This document shows positions 16,814-25,226 of a DNA stretch of 64,000 bases, in pieces; within the stretch, counting starts at the first letter, position 1, and every line of letters starts with the position of its first letter. The translations under genes were made by a program, and so were the position numbers. Source of the stretch: Trinickia symbiotica (lineage in GTDB: Bacteria > Pseudomonadota > Gammaproteobacteria > Burkholderiales > Burkholderiaceae); the NCBI RefSeq assembly GCF_002934455.1, contig NZ_PTIR01000001.1:310001-374000 (forward strand), written 5' to 3'. The notes beneath the pieces were generated by a model, which saw only the letters and a program-made list of their open reading frames with translations, ran no database searches and was not told the DNA's origin.

Positions 16814-17761
16814 ATGGCTCCCGCCGAAACGAGAACGTCCGTCAGTAACGGTTCGCCAGCAGCTTCGCCTTATTCGATCCGTCACGTCTCGACATCCAAG
16901 CGGTCGGCCCCGCTCGCGAGCCGACGCAAGCGGGCCGCGATCCTGTTTTTGCTGCCTGCCTGCACGATGTTCTGCATCTACGTGATCTATCCGATCATCA
17001 GCAGCGTCTGGCTGAGTTTTTACAGCTGGGACGGCATGAGCGACAAGGTCTTTGTCGGGCTCGCGAATTACCAGGAGCTCCTGCATACGGACACGTTCTA
17101 TACGGCGTTGAAGAACAACGTGCTATGGCTCGTGCTCTTCTTGCTGGCGCCGCCGATCGGCCTCGCGTTCGCCCTTTATCTCAATCAGAAAGTGCGCGGC
17201 ATTCGGCTCGTCAAGTCGTTGTTCTTCTCGCCGTTCGTCTTGTCGGGGGTCGTCGTTGGTCTCGTCTTCAGCTGGTTTTACGACCCGGCGTTTGGTCTCC
17301 TGAAGCTCATCATCGGACATGGCATTCCCGTGCTCGGCGACGAGCGCTACGCGACGCTCGGCGTGATCGGAGCCGCGTTATGGCCGCAAATCCCGTTTTG
17401 CATGCTGCTCTATCTGACGAACCTCACGAGCATCAATCCGGAAATCATCGAAGCCGGCCGCATCGAAGGCGCGACGGGCTGGTCTCTGCTGTGGCATGTC
17501 GTGTTGCCTCAGTTGCGGCCCGCAACCTTTCTATCGGTCGTCCTGACCGTCATCGGCGCGCTTCGCAGCTTCGACCTCATCGCGGTCATGACAGGCGGCG
17601 GGCCGTTCGACAGTTCGACGGTGCTCGCGTATTTCATGTACGACCAGGCGATCAAGTACTTCCGATACGGCTACTCGGCGGCGATCGCGGTCGTGCTCTT
17701 TCTCATCATGCTCGTGTTCATCGTCTATCAGTTGCGCCGCCTGCTCCATACGGACCGGTAA
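16814..17761 (+). CDS. Sugar ABC transporter permease (MalF/UgpA-like)
   Basis: A 315-residue inner-membrane permease with six predicted helices and a ~45-residue cytoplasmic N-tail. The EAA loop that docks the ATPase is EAGRIEGATGWSLLWHVVLP. The family signature GGGPFDSSTVLAYFMYDQA is near the C-terminus. It begins 17 bases after the binding-protein stop and pairs with the second permease. Confidence 0.94.
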   Translation: MAPAETRTSVSNGSPAASPYSIRHVSTSKRSAPLASRRKRAAILFLLPACTMFCIYVIYPIISSVWLSFYSWDGMSDKVFVGLANYQELLHTDTFYTALKNNVLWLVLFLLAPPIGLAFALYLNQKVRGIRLVKSLFFSPFVLSGVVVGLVFSWFYDPAFGLLKLIIGHGIPVLGDERYATLGVIGAALWPQIPFCMLLYLTNLTSINPEIIEAGRIEGATGWSLLWHVVLPQLRPATFLSVVLTVIGALRSFDLIAVMTGGGPFDSSTVLAYFMYDQAIKYFRYGYSAAIAVVLFLIMLVFIVYQLRRLLHTDR

Positions 17762-17776
17762 CGAGGAAAACCCGCC

Positions 17777-18628
17777 ATGTATCCCACACCCATCGACAGA
17801 TGGAGTCCGGTCGGACGAACGCTCTACAAGATATCGCTGCCGATCGCGCTCGGCATCTGGCTGCTGCCGCTCATCGCGGTGGTCGTCACTTCGGTGCGCT
17901 CGTCGAGCGAATTGATGATTGGAAACTACTGGGGCTGGCCCAGGCACTTCGGCTTGATCGAAAACTACCGAACGGTGCTTTTCGGATCACCGATGTTGCA
18001 TTACTTCCTCAATAGCTGCCTCATTACAATTCCATCCGTGACCGGGGCCATCGCTCTGGCCGCGATGGCCGGGTTTGCACTCGCGACGTATCCGTTCAAG
18101 GGCAACCCCGCGATTCTGGGAACGTTCGTGGCCGGCAACTTCGTACCGATCCAGGTGTTGATGATCCCCGTGCGCCAATTGACGCTGCACCTCGGGCTCT
18201 ATAACACTGTTTGGGGGCTCATTCTCTTCCATCTGTCATTTCAGACAGGCTTTTGCACGCTGTTTTTACGCAACTTCATCAAGGAACTGCCGTACGAGCT
18301 CATCGAAGCCGCCCGTATCGAAGGCGCCAACGAGTGGCAGCTTTTTTGCCGAATCATCCTGCCGTTGATCGCGCCCGCACTCGCCGCGCTCTCGATCCTC
18401 GTTTTCACGTTCGTGTGGAACGACTACTTCTGGGCGCTTTGCCTGACACAGGGTGACGAGGCGGCACCGATTACCGTCGGTGTCGCCGCGCTGAAGGGGC
18501 AATGGACTACAGCGTGGAACCTCGTCTCGGCCGGGTCGTTGCTGGCTGCCCTGCCATCCGTCGTGCTGTTCTTCGCGATGCAGAAACACTTCGTCGCCGG
18601 GCTGACGTTCGGCGCAACGAAGGGCTGA
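17777..18628 (+). CDS. Sugar ABC transporter permease (MalG/UgpE-like)
   Basis: A 283-residue inner-membrane permease with six helices. The EAA motif is EAARIEGANEWQLFCRIILP, and the C-terminal end (FFAMQKHFVAGLTFGATKG) is typical of MalG-type subunits. It is preceded by GAGGAAAA and starts 15 bases after the first permease. No ATPase gene follows; the complex must borrow one encoded elsewhere, possibly the MalK-like ATPase partly seen at the end of the window. Confidence 0.94.
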   Translation: MYPTPIDRWSPVGRTLYKISLPIALGIWLLPLIAVVVTSVRSSSELMIGNYWGWPRHFGLIENYRTVLFGSPMLHYFLNSCLITIPSVTGAIALAAMAGFALATYPFKGNPAILGTFVAGNFVPIQVLMIPVRQLTLHLGLYNTVWGLILFHLSFQTGFCTLFLRNFIKELPYELIEAARIEGANEWQLFCRIILPLIAPALAALSILVFTFVWNDYFWALCLTQGDEAAPITVGVAALKGQWTTAWNLVSAGSLLAALPSVVLFFAMQKHFVAGLTFGATKG

Positions 18629-18724
18629 GCAAACGGACCTCCAGATCAGGTGCCGCGAGCGAGTCGACTCGACTCCCTCGCGAGATCGCTTGCGTCTGCC
18701 ATTTCAAATGAAAGGACGAATTCA

Positions 18725-20728
18725 ATGAAAGTCGGAGTCGACTACTACCCCGAGCACTGGGACCGCGCACTATGGGAGCACGACGCGCAGCAAATGAAGG
18801 ATGCCGGCATCACGATCGTGCGCCTCGCCGAATTCGCATGGTCGAGACTAGAGCCCACCGAAGGCACATTCGATTTCGACTGGCTCGACCAAGCCATCGC
18901 TATCCTCTCGCGTCATGGTATCGGCATCGTGCTGGGTACGCCTACGGCGACGCCTCCCGTCTGGCTCACGCACCGCTATCCTGACGTACTGCCCGTCGAC
19001 AACAAGGGGCACACGCATTACCCGGGCGTGCGCCTTCACCGCTGCTACAACAGCCCTTCGTTGCGTCAATTCGGCGAGCGGATCATCGACCGGCTAACGA
19101 AGCACTATGGTCCGAACCGCAGCGTCATCGGTTGGCAGACCGATAACGAGCTCGCGGCCAACGACTGCCATTGCGAGCATTGCACGCGACGCTTTCGGTC
19201 CTGGGTTCGAAGCAAGTACGAAACGATCGAGAATCTCAATCGCGAGTGGGGTACCGTCGTCTGGAGCGGCGAGTACAACGATTGGATGCAGGTCAGCACG
19301 CCGCTGGGCGGTTCGCCTCATCTCAATCCGTCGTTCCTGCTGGACTTCCGCCGCTTTTGCTCGGATTCGGTCGCCGAATTCAACCGGTTCCAGGCCGAGA
19401 TCATTCGGCGGAACAGTCCGGGCAAGTTCGTGACGCACAACCTGTGGGGCTACCCGGTCACGGCCGACTACTACGATATGTTCGACAGCATGGACTTTGC
19501 ATCTGTCGACTATTATCCGGCGACCGACCTCGTCGACGACTCGAAGTCGAGGATGTATCACGGCGCGCTGACGTTGGATCTGACGCGCGGTGTCAAGCGC
19601 AAGAACTTCTGGGTGATGGAGCAACTGAGCGGAACGCCCGGGTGCTGGTATCCGATGTCGCGGACGCCTTTTCCTGGGATGATCCGCGCGCATGCGTGGC
19701 AAAGCGTGTCCCGTGGGGCCGACGCAGTGGTCCAGTTCCGATGGCGCTCGGCCCGCATCGGCGCCGAACAGTTCTGGCATGGCTTGCTCGACCATCATGG
19801 CGTACCGGGCCGCCGCTTTGAAGAGTTCGTGCGGTTCAGTCGCGAAGCGGCGAAGCTCGCTCCGCTGCTGGAGGGCTCGACGTTGGATCACGATGTGGCT
19901 ATGCTCTTTTCGCACGAGCAACTCACCGCGTTTCAGATTCAGCCGCAATCGGATGGCTTCGATTACCTCGGCAACTTCAAGCGGCTGCATTCGGCGTTCG
20001 TGCGAATCGGTATCGGCACCGACGTGATCAACTGGAAGGATGATTTCGCCAGTTACAAGCTCGTCGTTGCGCCGATGCTCTATCTCATCGATGACGACAT
20101 CGCGGCTCGGCTGCGCGAGTATGTCGAGCGAGGCGGTACGCTCGTCCTAACGACGCGCTCCGGTGTGAAGAATATGAACAACGTGTGCCTGCCGGACCGC
20201 TTGCCGAACTTGCTGACGGAGCTCGCAGGCGTTGTCGTGGACGAATACGATCCTGTCGGCAACGACCGGCAGCGCGTCAAGTTCGATATCGGCGGTGAGT
20301 TCGAATGCGCGCAGTGGTGCGACGTCCTTTCGCCAACCACAGCCGAAACGTTGGCGGCCTATTCGAGCGAGTATTTCGCGGGCCGCGCGGCCGTGACGAG
20401 AAACGTCTGCCGTGAGGGCACCGTTTATTACGTTGGAACAGTGCTGGACGATGAAGCGACCAAGAGTCTGCTCCGTCGGATTGCGGCCGATGTGAAAGTC
20501 GACTGCATGCCCGACCTACCCGAAGGCGTGGAGACAGCAGTCCGAAGCTCGGCCACGACACGGCTGCGGTTCATATTGAACCTGACGAAAGAGCGCAAGC
20601 GCGTGGCCGTCCATGGCGGTGAATGGACGAGTGCACTCTCCGGCGAACGAGTGTCTACCGGGAGCTTTGAGCTTGCGCCAGGGGAGGTCGAGATTCTAGC
20701 GGCGCCACCGCACCGTTCGTGCACATAG
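18725..20728 (+). CDS. bgaA: Beta-galactosidase, glycoside hydrolase family 42
   Basis: A 667-residue GH42 enzyme that hydrolyses terminal beta-galactosides in the cytoplasm; no signal peptide. The TIM barrel starts at residue 1 (MKVGVDYYPEHWDRALWEHD). The acid/base Glu142 is in QTDNELAANDC and the nucleophile Glu299 in WVMEQLSGTPG. The zinc-ligand cysteines of the family appear in NDCHCEHC. The trimerisation and C-terminal beta domains follow from residue ~395. AAAGGA lies ahead of the ATG. It acts on the sugar imported by the preceding ABC genes. Confidence 0.95.
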   Translation: MKVGVDYYPEHWDRALWEHDAQQMKDAGITIVRLAEFAWSRLEPTEGTFDFDWLDQAIAILSRHGIGIVLGTPTATPPVWLTHRYPDVLPVDNKGHTHYPGVRLHRCYNSPSLRQFGERIIDRLTKHYGPNRSVIGWQTDNELAANDCHCEHCTRRFRSWVRSKYETIENLNREWGTVVWSGEYNDWMQVSTPLGGSPHLNPSFLLDFRRFCSDSVAEFNRFQAEIIRRNSPGKFVTHNLWGYPVTADYYDMFDSMDFASVDYYPATDLVDDSKSRMYHGALTLDLTRGVKRKNFWVMEQLSGTPGCWYPMSRTPFPGMIRAHAWQSVSRGADAVVQFRWRSARIGAEQFWHGLLDHHGVPGRRFEEFVRFSREAAKLAPLLEGSTLDHDVAMLFSHEQLTAFQIQPQSDGFDYLGNFKRLHSAFVRIGIGTDVINWKDDFASYKLVVAPMLYLIDDDIAARLREYVERGGTLVLTTRSGVKNMNNVCLPDRLPNLLTELAGVVVDEYDPVGNDRQRVKFDIGGEFECAQWCDVLSPTTAETLAAYSSEYFAGRAAVTRNVCREGTVYYVGTVLDDEATKSLLRRIAADVKVDCMPDLPEGVETAVRSSATTRLRFILNLTKERKRVAVHGGEWTSALSGERVSTGSFELAPGEVEILAAPPHRSCT

Positions 20729-20785
20729 CTCAAAAACCTCCCTCTACTACCTCGTGAGTCGTCAGCTAGTCGTCTACGGCCTCGA

Positions 20786-22072
20786 TCAGAACCGGTATGC
20801 GCTGAACGGCGCGAGGTCTTGCTTTGTCGGCCGGCCGGCCACCATCTCGGCGATCAAACGTCCTGTCGTCGCACCGAGCGTCAGCCCGAGTTGGCCGTGG
20901 CCGAAAGCCATGAATGCATTGCTCAACCGTTGCGAGCGATCGATGATTGGCTTGGTATCCGGCAGGAACGGTCGGTAGCCGACGCCATACTCGAGCCCTT
21001 CCGTGCGCAGTTCGGGCAGAACCCGCTTCGCCTTCTCGAGGATGATTTCTGCTCGCTTGAAGTTCGGCTCCGCATCGCGCCCCGCGAATTCGATGGTGCC
21101 GCCGATTTGCAGGCCACGTGTGAACGGACTGAAGCAAAAGCCGCCGTCGGCATAGATGACCGAATGCCGAAATTCCACGCCCGGGTTGGGGAGCAAGGCC
21201 TGATAGCCCGCGATGCTCGCAAGCGGGACGCGCACGCCGAGCGCGTCGAAGAATCGACGAGACCCGGTTCCCGCCGCGACGACCACGTGCGTCGCGGCCA
21301 GACGCTCGCCATTCATGAGGGTTACACCCGTCGCACGCCCGGACGACTCGTCGATCCGGGCCGCTTCGGCGCGAACGCGGCGCCCGCCCTGCTCGACGAA
21401 GCTGTCGGTGAGCGCGGCGATGAATCCCTCCGTATCGCTCACCGCGCGCCAGTCCGGGAACAGTAGACCGTGAGAGAAGCGTCCGGCGAGCGCGGGCTCG
21501 AGATCGCCGATCTCGGCCGCATCGAGCCGCCGCGACTCGAACCCCAGCGACATGCGCAAATCCAGATGCGGCTTTTCGCGCGCGATGCCGTCCGGATCGT
21601 CAAAGACTTCGATGACGGGCTGCTCGCCCATCAGCGCCTTGTCGCCGCAGGCTTCCAGCAATGGCGCATAGTCCGCGTAGACATCGTGCGTGAGCGTTGC
21701 CATCGCTCGCGCGATCGACTCGATCTTCGAATGGCGTGCGCACGAGACGAACCGCAAGAACCAAGGCAGGATGCCCGGCAGCGCACTCGGCCGCAACGCG
21801 AGCGGCCCCTTCTGATCCATCAGCCAGCCCGGCACCTTCATCAAGATGCCGGGCTTCGACAATGGAATGATTTCGCTAACGGCCATTTGACCGCAGCTCC
21901 ATTTCGCGGTGCTGTCGCCAGGCGCGGCCGGGTCCACTATCGTGACCGAGTATCCGCCACGCTGAAGGTAAAGCGCGCAGCAGACACCGACGATTCCGCC
22001 GCCCACGACGATGGCGGTCTCCTTCAAGGCAGGCCGCGTGGGCGAAGAAGCCGATGCGGGAATCGCATTCAA
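20786..22072 (-). CDS. FAD-dependent D-amino acid dehydrogenase-like oxidoreductase (DadA family)
   Basis: A 428-residue DAO/DadA-family flavoprotein. The FAD loop is IVVGGGIVGVCCALYLQRGG near residue 22, and the C-terminal FAD contact is MAFGHGQLGLTLGATTGRL. These enzymes oxidise D-amino acids, including D-proline or hydroxyproline epimers, to 2-oxo or imino acids and pass electrons to the quinone pool. The only usable start is TTG at 22072, within a TTGA overlap with the small ORF upstream, suggesting coupled translation. It lies in a probable unit with the branched-chain-type binding protein gene. Confidence 0.88.
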   Translation of the reverse strand: MNAIPASASSPTRPALKETAIVVGGGIVGVCCALYLQRGGYSVTIVDPAAPGDSTAKWSCGQMAVSEIIPLSKPGILMKVPGWLMDQKGPLALRPSALPGILPWFLRFVSCARHSKIESIARAMATLTHDVYADYAPLLEACGDKALMGEQPVIEVFDDPDGIAREKPHLDLRMSLGFESRRLDAAEIGDLEPALAGRFSHGLLFPDWRAVSDTEGFIAALTDSFVEQGGRRVRAEAARIDESSGRATGVTLMNGERLAATHVVVAAGTGSRRFFDALGVRVPLASIAGYQALLPNPGVEFRHSVIYADGGFCFSPFTRGLQIGGTIEFAGRDAEPNFKRAEIILEKAKRVLPELRTEGLEYGVGYRPFLPDTKPIIDRSQRLSNAFMAFGHGQLGLTLGATTGRLIAEMVAGRPTKQDLAPFSAYRF

Positions 22073-22200
22073 TGGGTGAACTCCTGCGGAGGGAAGTCGA
22101 ATAATGCCCGCGAAGCCCCGAACATCTCGCCGAACCGCGCCTTTTCCGCGTCGGTGAGCGGCTGCATCGGCAAGTTCGCGACTGCGCGGATCTGAGCCAT
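22069..22200 (-). pseudogene. 43-codon ORF, possible C-terminal remnant of a DapA-like lyase
   Basis: ATG 22200 opens MAQIRAVANLPMQPLTDAEK then ARFGEMFGASRALFDFPPQE, ending at TGA 22069-22071. The end resembles the tail of dihydrodipicolinate-synthase-family lyases (PLTDAEKAR), but this is weak. No good ribosome-binding site precedes it. Its stop overlaps the TTG start of the oxidase gene, so its translation could feed the oxidase. Confidence 0.35.
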
Positions 22201-22228
22201 TCGGGTGATCTTGCTTGCGCCCAACGCG

Positions 22229-23377
22229 TCAAACGCCGTTGCCGCCCACCGTCCGCAGACTCTTCCATTGCCCCTGCTGCACTTCGAAGAGCGTGTACGG
22301 CGGCTTGATCAAATCGCCATTCCCGTCGAATGCGATCTTGCCCGTGACGCCCGTGACAGTGACTTTCGGAAAAGCCGCGACGATCTTGGCGCGATCGAGC
22401 GAGTCGGCATCGTGAATCGCCTTGAGCATGGCAAGCGCGGCGTCATAGGCGAACGGCGCATAGAGCTCGACGTCCTGGTTGAAGCGCGCCTTGTAGCGCT
22501 TCGCGAATGCCTGAGCCGAGGGCAGCTTGTCCAACGCGGGACCCGGCTCGAGGTCTTGCGTCCCTTCCCCGGCGGAGCCGGCGATCTGAACGAAGGCATT
22601 GCTCTTGAGCGCGCCCGCGCCAAACAGATGGGCCGGCATGCCGAGCGAGCGCATCTGCTTGACGAGCATCGCGCCTTGCTCGTCGAGCCCGCCGAAAAAG
22701 ATCATGTCGACGTTCTTCTGTTTGAGCGTCGTCAGAATGGCGCGAAAGTCGACGGCCTTGTCGTTGGTGAATTCGCGATCGACGACATTGCCGTTCGCGC
22801 CCAGGGCGCCTTTCTCGAACGCATCCGCAAGGCCTTGGCCGAAAGCGGTGCGATCGTCGATGATGCCGATCCGCTTGGCCTTCAACTGCTGCACCGCGAA
22901 CTCGCCCGCGATCACCCCGCCGATGCCGTCGTGCCCCATCGTGCGGAACACGTTGGCGAAGCCCTGATGAGTCAACGCCGGATTGGTCGAGCCCGGCGTG
23001 ATCATCGCGACGTTTGCCTTGTGGTAGACCGCCGACGCCGGAATGCTGCAACCTGAGTTGTAGTGTCCGATGACACCGACCACGCCGTCATCGACCATCT
23101 TCTGCGCCACTTGAACGGCAACGCGCGGATCGGCCTGGTCATCCTGGACGTCGAGCACGAACTTCACAGGCTTGCCGCCGATCGTCGGGTTCTTCGCGTT
23201 CTCCTCGTCGATGGCGAGCTGCGCGCCGTTTTCCAGGTCCTTGCCGACGCGGGCCACCGGCCCCGTCAGCGGTCCCGCGAATCCGATCTTGACGATCTCG
23301 GGCTCCGCGCCATACGACGGCGCATGCGCGCACAGGACCCCAAATGCGAGTGCGACAACCAGGTTTCGGCGTTTCAT
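22229..23377 (-). CDS. Branched-chain amino acid ABC transporter substrate-binding protein (LivJ/LivK-like)
   Basis: A 382-residue periplasmic binding protein. The signal peptide MKRRNLVVALAFGVLCAHA is cleaved near residue 24. The mature protein has the type I fold with IVKIGFAGPLTGPVARVGKD and the ligand-binding stretch GHYNSGCSIPAS. No permease or ATPase genes are adjacent, so it is an orphan binding protein that probably uses a LIV-type transporter encoded elsewhere. It sits between the DadA-like oxidase and the divergent MocR regulator and may supply the oxidase substrate. Confidence 0.92.
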   Translation of the reverse strand: MKRRNLVVALAFGVLCAHAPSYGAEPEIVKIGFAGPLTGPVARVGKDLENGAQLAIDEENAKNPTIGGKPVKFVLDVQDDQADPRVAVQVAQKMVDDGVVGVIGHYNSGCSIPASAVYHKANVAMITPGSTNPALTHQGFANVFRTMGHDGIGGVIAGEFAVQQLKAKRIGIIDDRTAFGQGLADAFEKGALGANGNVVDREFTNDKAVDFRAILTTLKQKNVDMIFFGGLDEQGAMLVKQMRSLGMPAHLFGAGALKSNAFVQIAGSAGEGTQDLEPGPALDKLPSAQAFAKRYKARFNQDVELYAPFAYDAALAMLKAIHDADSLDRAKIVAAFPKVTVTGVTGKIAFDGNGDLIKPPYTLFEVQQGQWKSLRTVGGNGV

Positions 23378-23777
23378 GATGTCCGTCCTCTTCGGTGCAG
23401 ACTGCTGCGGTGGTGGAAAGCGACGCGGGCGATCGGGTTCGAGATCGATATCGGAATTGGTATGCAGGCGGCCGTGGCTGCGTCGGATTCGCTAACATTT
23501 GCGGCGCCGAAGTCGCGATCAGGCTCGGCAACGGGCGGCACCGCACAAACGACGCAACCATACTCACACAAAGATTTTTTGTCCGCAATTGATTTATCTT
23601 TGTGTGGAGGTAGGTGCTTTCCCCGACGGGGCAACGGATCACCGATTCTCTCCAGAAGAATCGGGCTTCGCATGGCATTCAAAAAGGGTTTAGTATGTGA
23701 TCCGTGCAGACGAACCACCTTCCGACAAACAGATCTGAGCCGCCCCGCTGAGTACTTTGTGTGAAGACACCGCCCGA
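23378..23777. promoter_or_regulatory. 400-bp divergent promoter region with three CTTTGTGTG boxes
   Basis: CACACAAAGAT (23565-23575) and its exact complement ATCTTTGTGTG (23596-23606) form an 11-20-11 dyad. A third CTTTGTGTG is at 23755-23763, just before the MocR start. MocR regulators bind paired repeats near their own promoters, so these are candidate operators. The rest of the region shows no gene. Confidence 0.55.
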
Positions 23778-25199
23778 ATGAAGATCGACTTGAACCACAC
23801 AAACGGTGCAGAGGTTCCGCGTACAAAAGGACGCGAAGCCACCTATCTCGAGATATCGCGCAACCTCGAAGAGAAAGTCCGCAGCGGGTTCTACCCGCCC
23901 GGCAGCCGGCTGCCGCCGCAACGCGACCTGGCGCTGGAGCTCGGTATCAACGTGTCGACCGTTTCCCGCGCATACAAGGAATTGCAGGCGCGCGGGCTCA
24001 TAGTGGCAAGCAAGCGGCGCGGTTCGATCGTGACCGGCGGCGCGATGCCCGCGGTGCACACGCGAGCGGAAAGCAATGGGAGCACGGTCAGCCCGAACGC
24101 GGTGATCGACCTGACCGTCAATCGGCCCGCGACCGGCGAATTCCTTTCGCAGCTCGCGCGAACGATGACGACGATCGCGCGCGACCCTCGCTATTCTGAA
24201 ACGCAGGAGTATCAGCCGCCGCAGGGGCCTCAGTGGGCGCGAGCCGCGGGCGCGCAATGGATCGCCGCGCCGGGATTCGCGCCGCTCCCCGATAACGTCG
24301 TCGTCACCAGCGGCGCTCAGCACGGTCTTTATGCAGTCCTAAGCAGTCTGATGGGACACGAGGGTGTGATCCTCTCCGACCGGCTCACCTATTACGGCTT
24401 GAAGGCGCTCGCGCCGGTGTTCCAGTTCGAGCTCGTCGGCATCCCGAGCGATCATGAGGGGCTGCTGCCGGATCGCCTCGAAGCGGCTTGCAAGCGCATG
24501 CGGGTGAAGGCAATCTTCGTCGTGCCGAACCTGCAGAATCCGACTGTCACCACGATGAGCCTCGCGCGCCGCGCGGCGCTCGTCGACGTTGCGCGGCGCC
24601 ATCACATCGCGATCATCGAGGACGATGTCTACGGCCCGTTGTTGCGCACGCGCTTGCCGACGATCGCGAGCCTGTGCCCGGAGTTGACGTTTCATGTCAC
24701 GTCGACGTCGAAGATCCTGGCGCCCGGACTGCGCATCGGCTACCTGCTGACGCCGCCGCACGGTGCCGCGCTTGCGGCCGAGGCCGTCCGCACGACGGCC
24801 TGGATGCCGGCGCCCCTGTCGACGCTGATCGCCACGCGTTGGATCGAGGACGGGACCGCCCAGACGATCCTCGACGCGCAGCGCGCCGAACTGGCGGCGC
24901 GTCAGACACTCGCGAGCGAGCTGTTGCCGGCCGAGCATCTGGCGAGCGATCCGGCTTGCATGTTCGTGTGGCTGCGGGTCCCGCCGCCGTGGCGCTCGGA
25001 CGATTTCGCGGCAAACGCGCTCGCGCGCGGCGTCAACACGATGCCGGCATCGGCGTTTGCGGTGGATCGCTCGACGGTCGAGCACGGCGTGCGGATCAAC
25101 CTGGCGTGCGCCGCCTCGCGAGAACAGCTGACGAGAGCGCTGCAGATCCTCGCTCACACATTGCGTGATCGGCCGCGAGCGCTGTTCGGCAGCATCTAA
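23778..25199 (+). CDS. MocR-type (GntR-HTH/aminotransferase fusion) transcriptional regulator
   Basis: A 473-residue MocR protein. The GntR winged HTH occupies residues ~20-90 (LPPQRDLALELGINVSTVSR). A class I aminotransferase-like domain follows, with the PLP lysine in TSTSKILAPGLRIGYL. A TTG seven codons earlier could also start it, but ATG 23778 is preferred. MocR proteins use PLP or an amino-acid aldimine to regulate vitamin B6, GABA, taurine or amino-acid genes. It is divergent from the amino-acid binding protein/DadA-like unit and probably controls it. Confidence 0.92.
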   Translation: MKIDLNHTNGAEVPRTKGREATYLEISRNLEEKVRSGFYPPGSRLPPQRDLALELGINVSTVSRAYKELQARGLIVASKRRGSIVTGGAMPAVHTRAESNGSTVSPNAVIDLTVNRPATGEFLSQLARTMTTIARDPRYSETQEYQPPQGPQWARAAGAQWIAAPGFAPLPDNVVVTSGAQHGLYAVLSSLMGHEGVILSDRLTYYGLKALAPVFQFELVGIPSDHEGLLPDRLEAACKRMRVKAIFVVPNLQNPTVTTMSLARRAALVDVARRHHIAIIEDDVYGPLLRTRLPTIASLCPELTFHVTSTSKILAPGLRIGYLLTPPHGAALAAEAVRTTAWMPAPLSTLIATRWIEDGTAQTILDAQRAELAARQTLASELLPAEHLASDPACMFVWLRVPPPWRSDDFAANALARGVNTMPASAFAVDRSTVEHGVRINLACAASREQLTRALQILAHTLRDRPRALFGSI

Positions 25200-25226
25200 T
25201 GGAATGGCGGCAAGCTCGGGCCGCCG

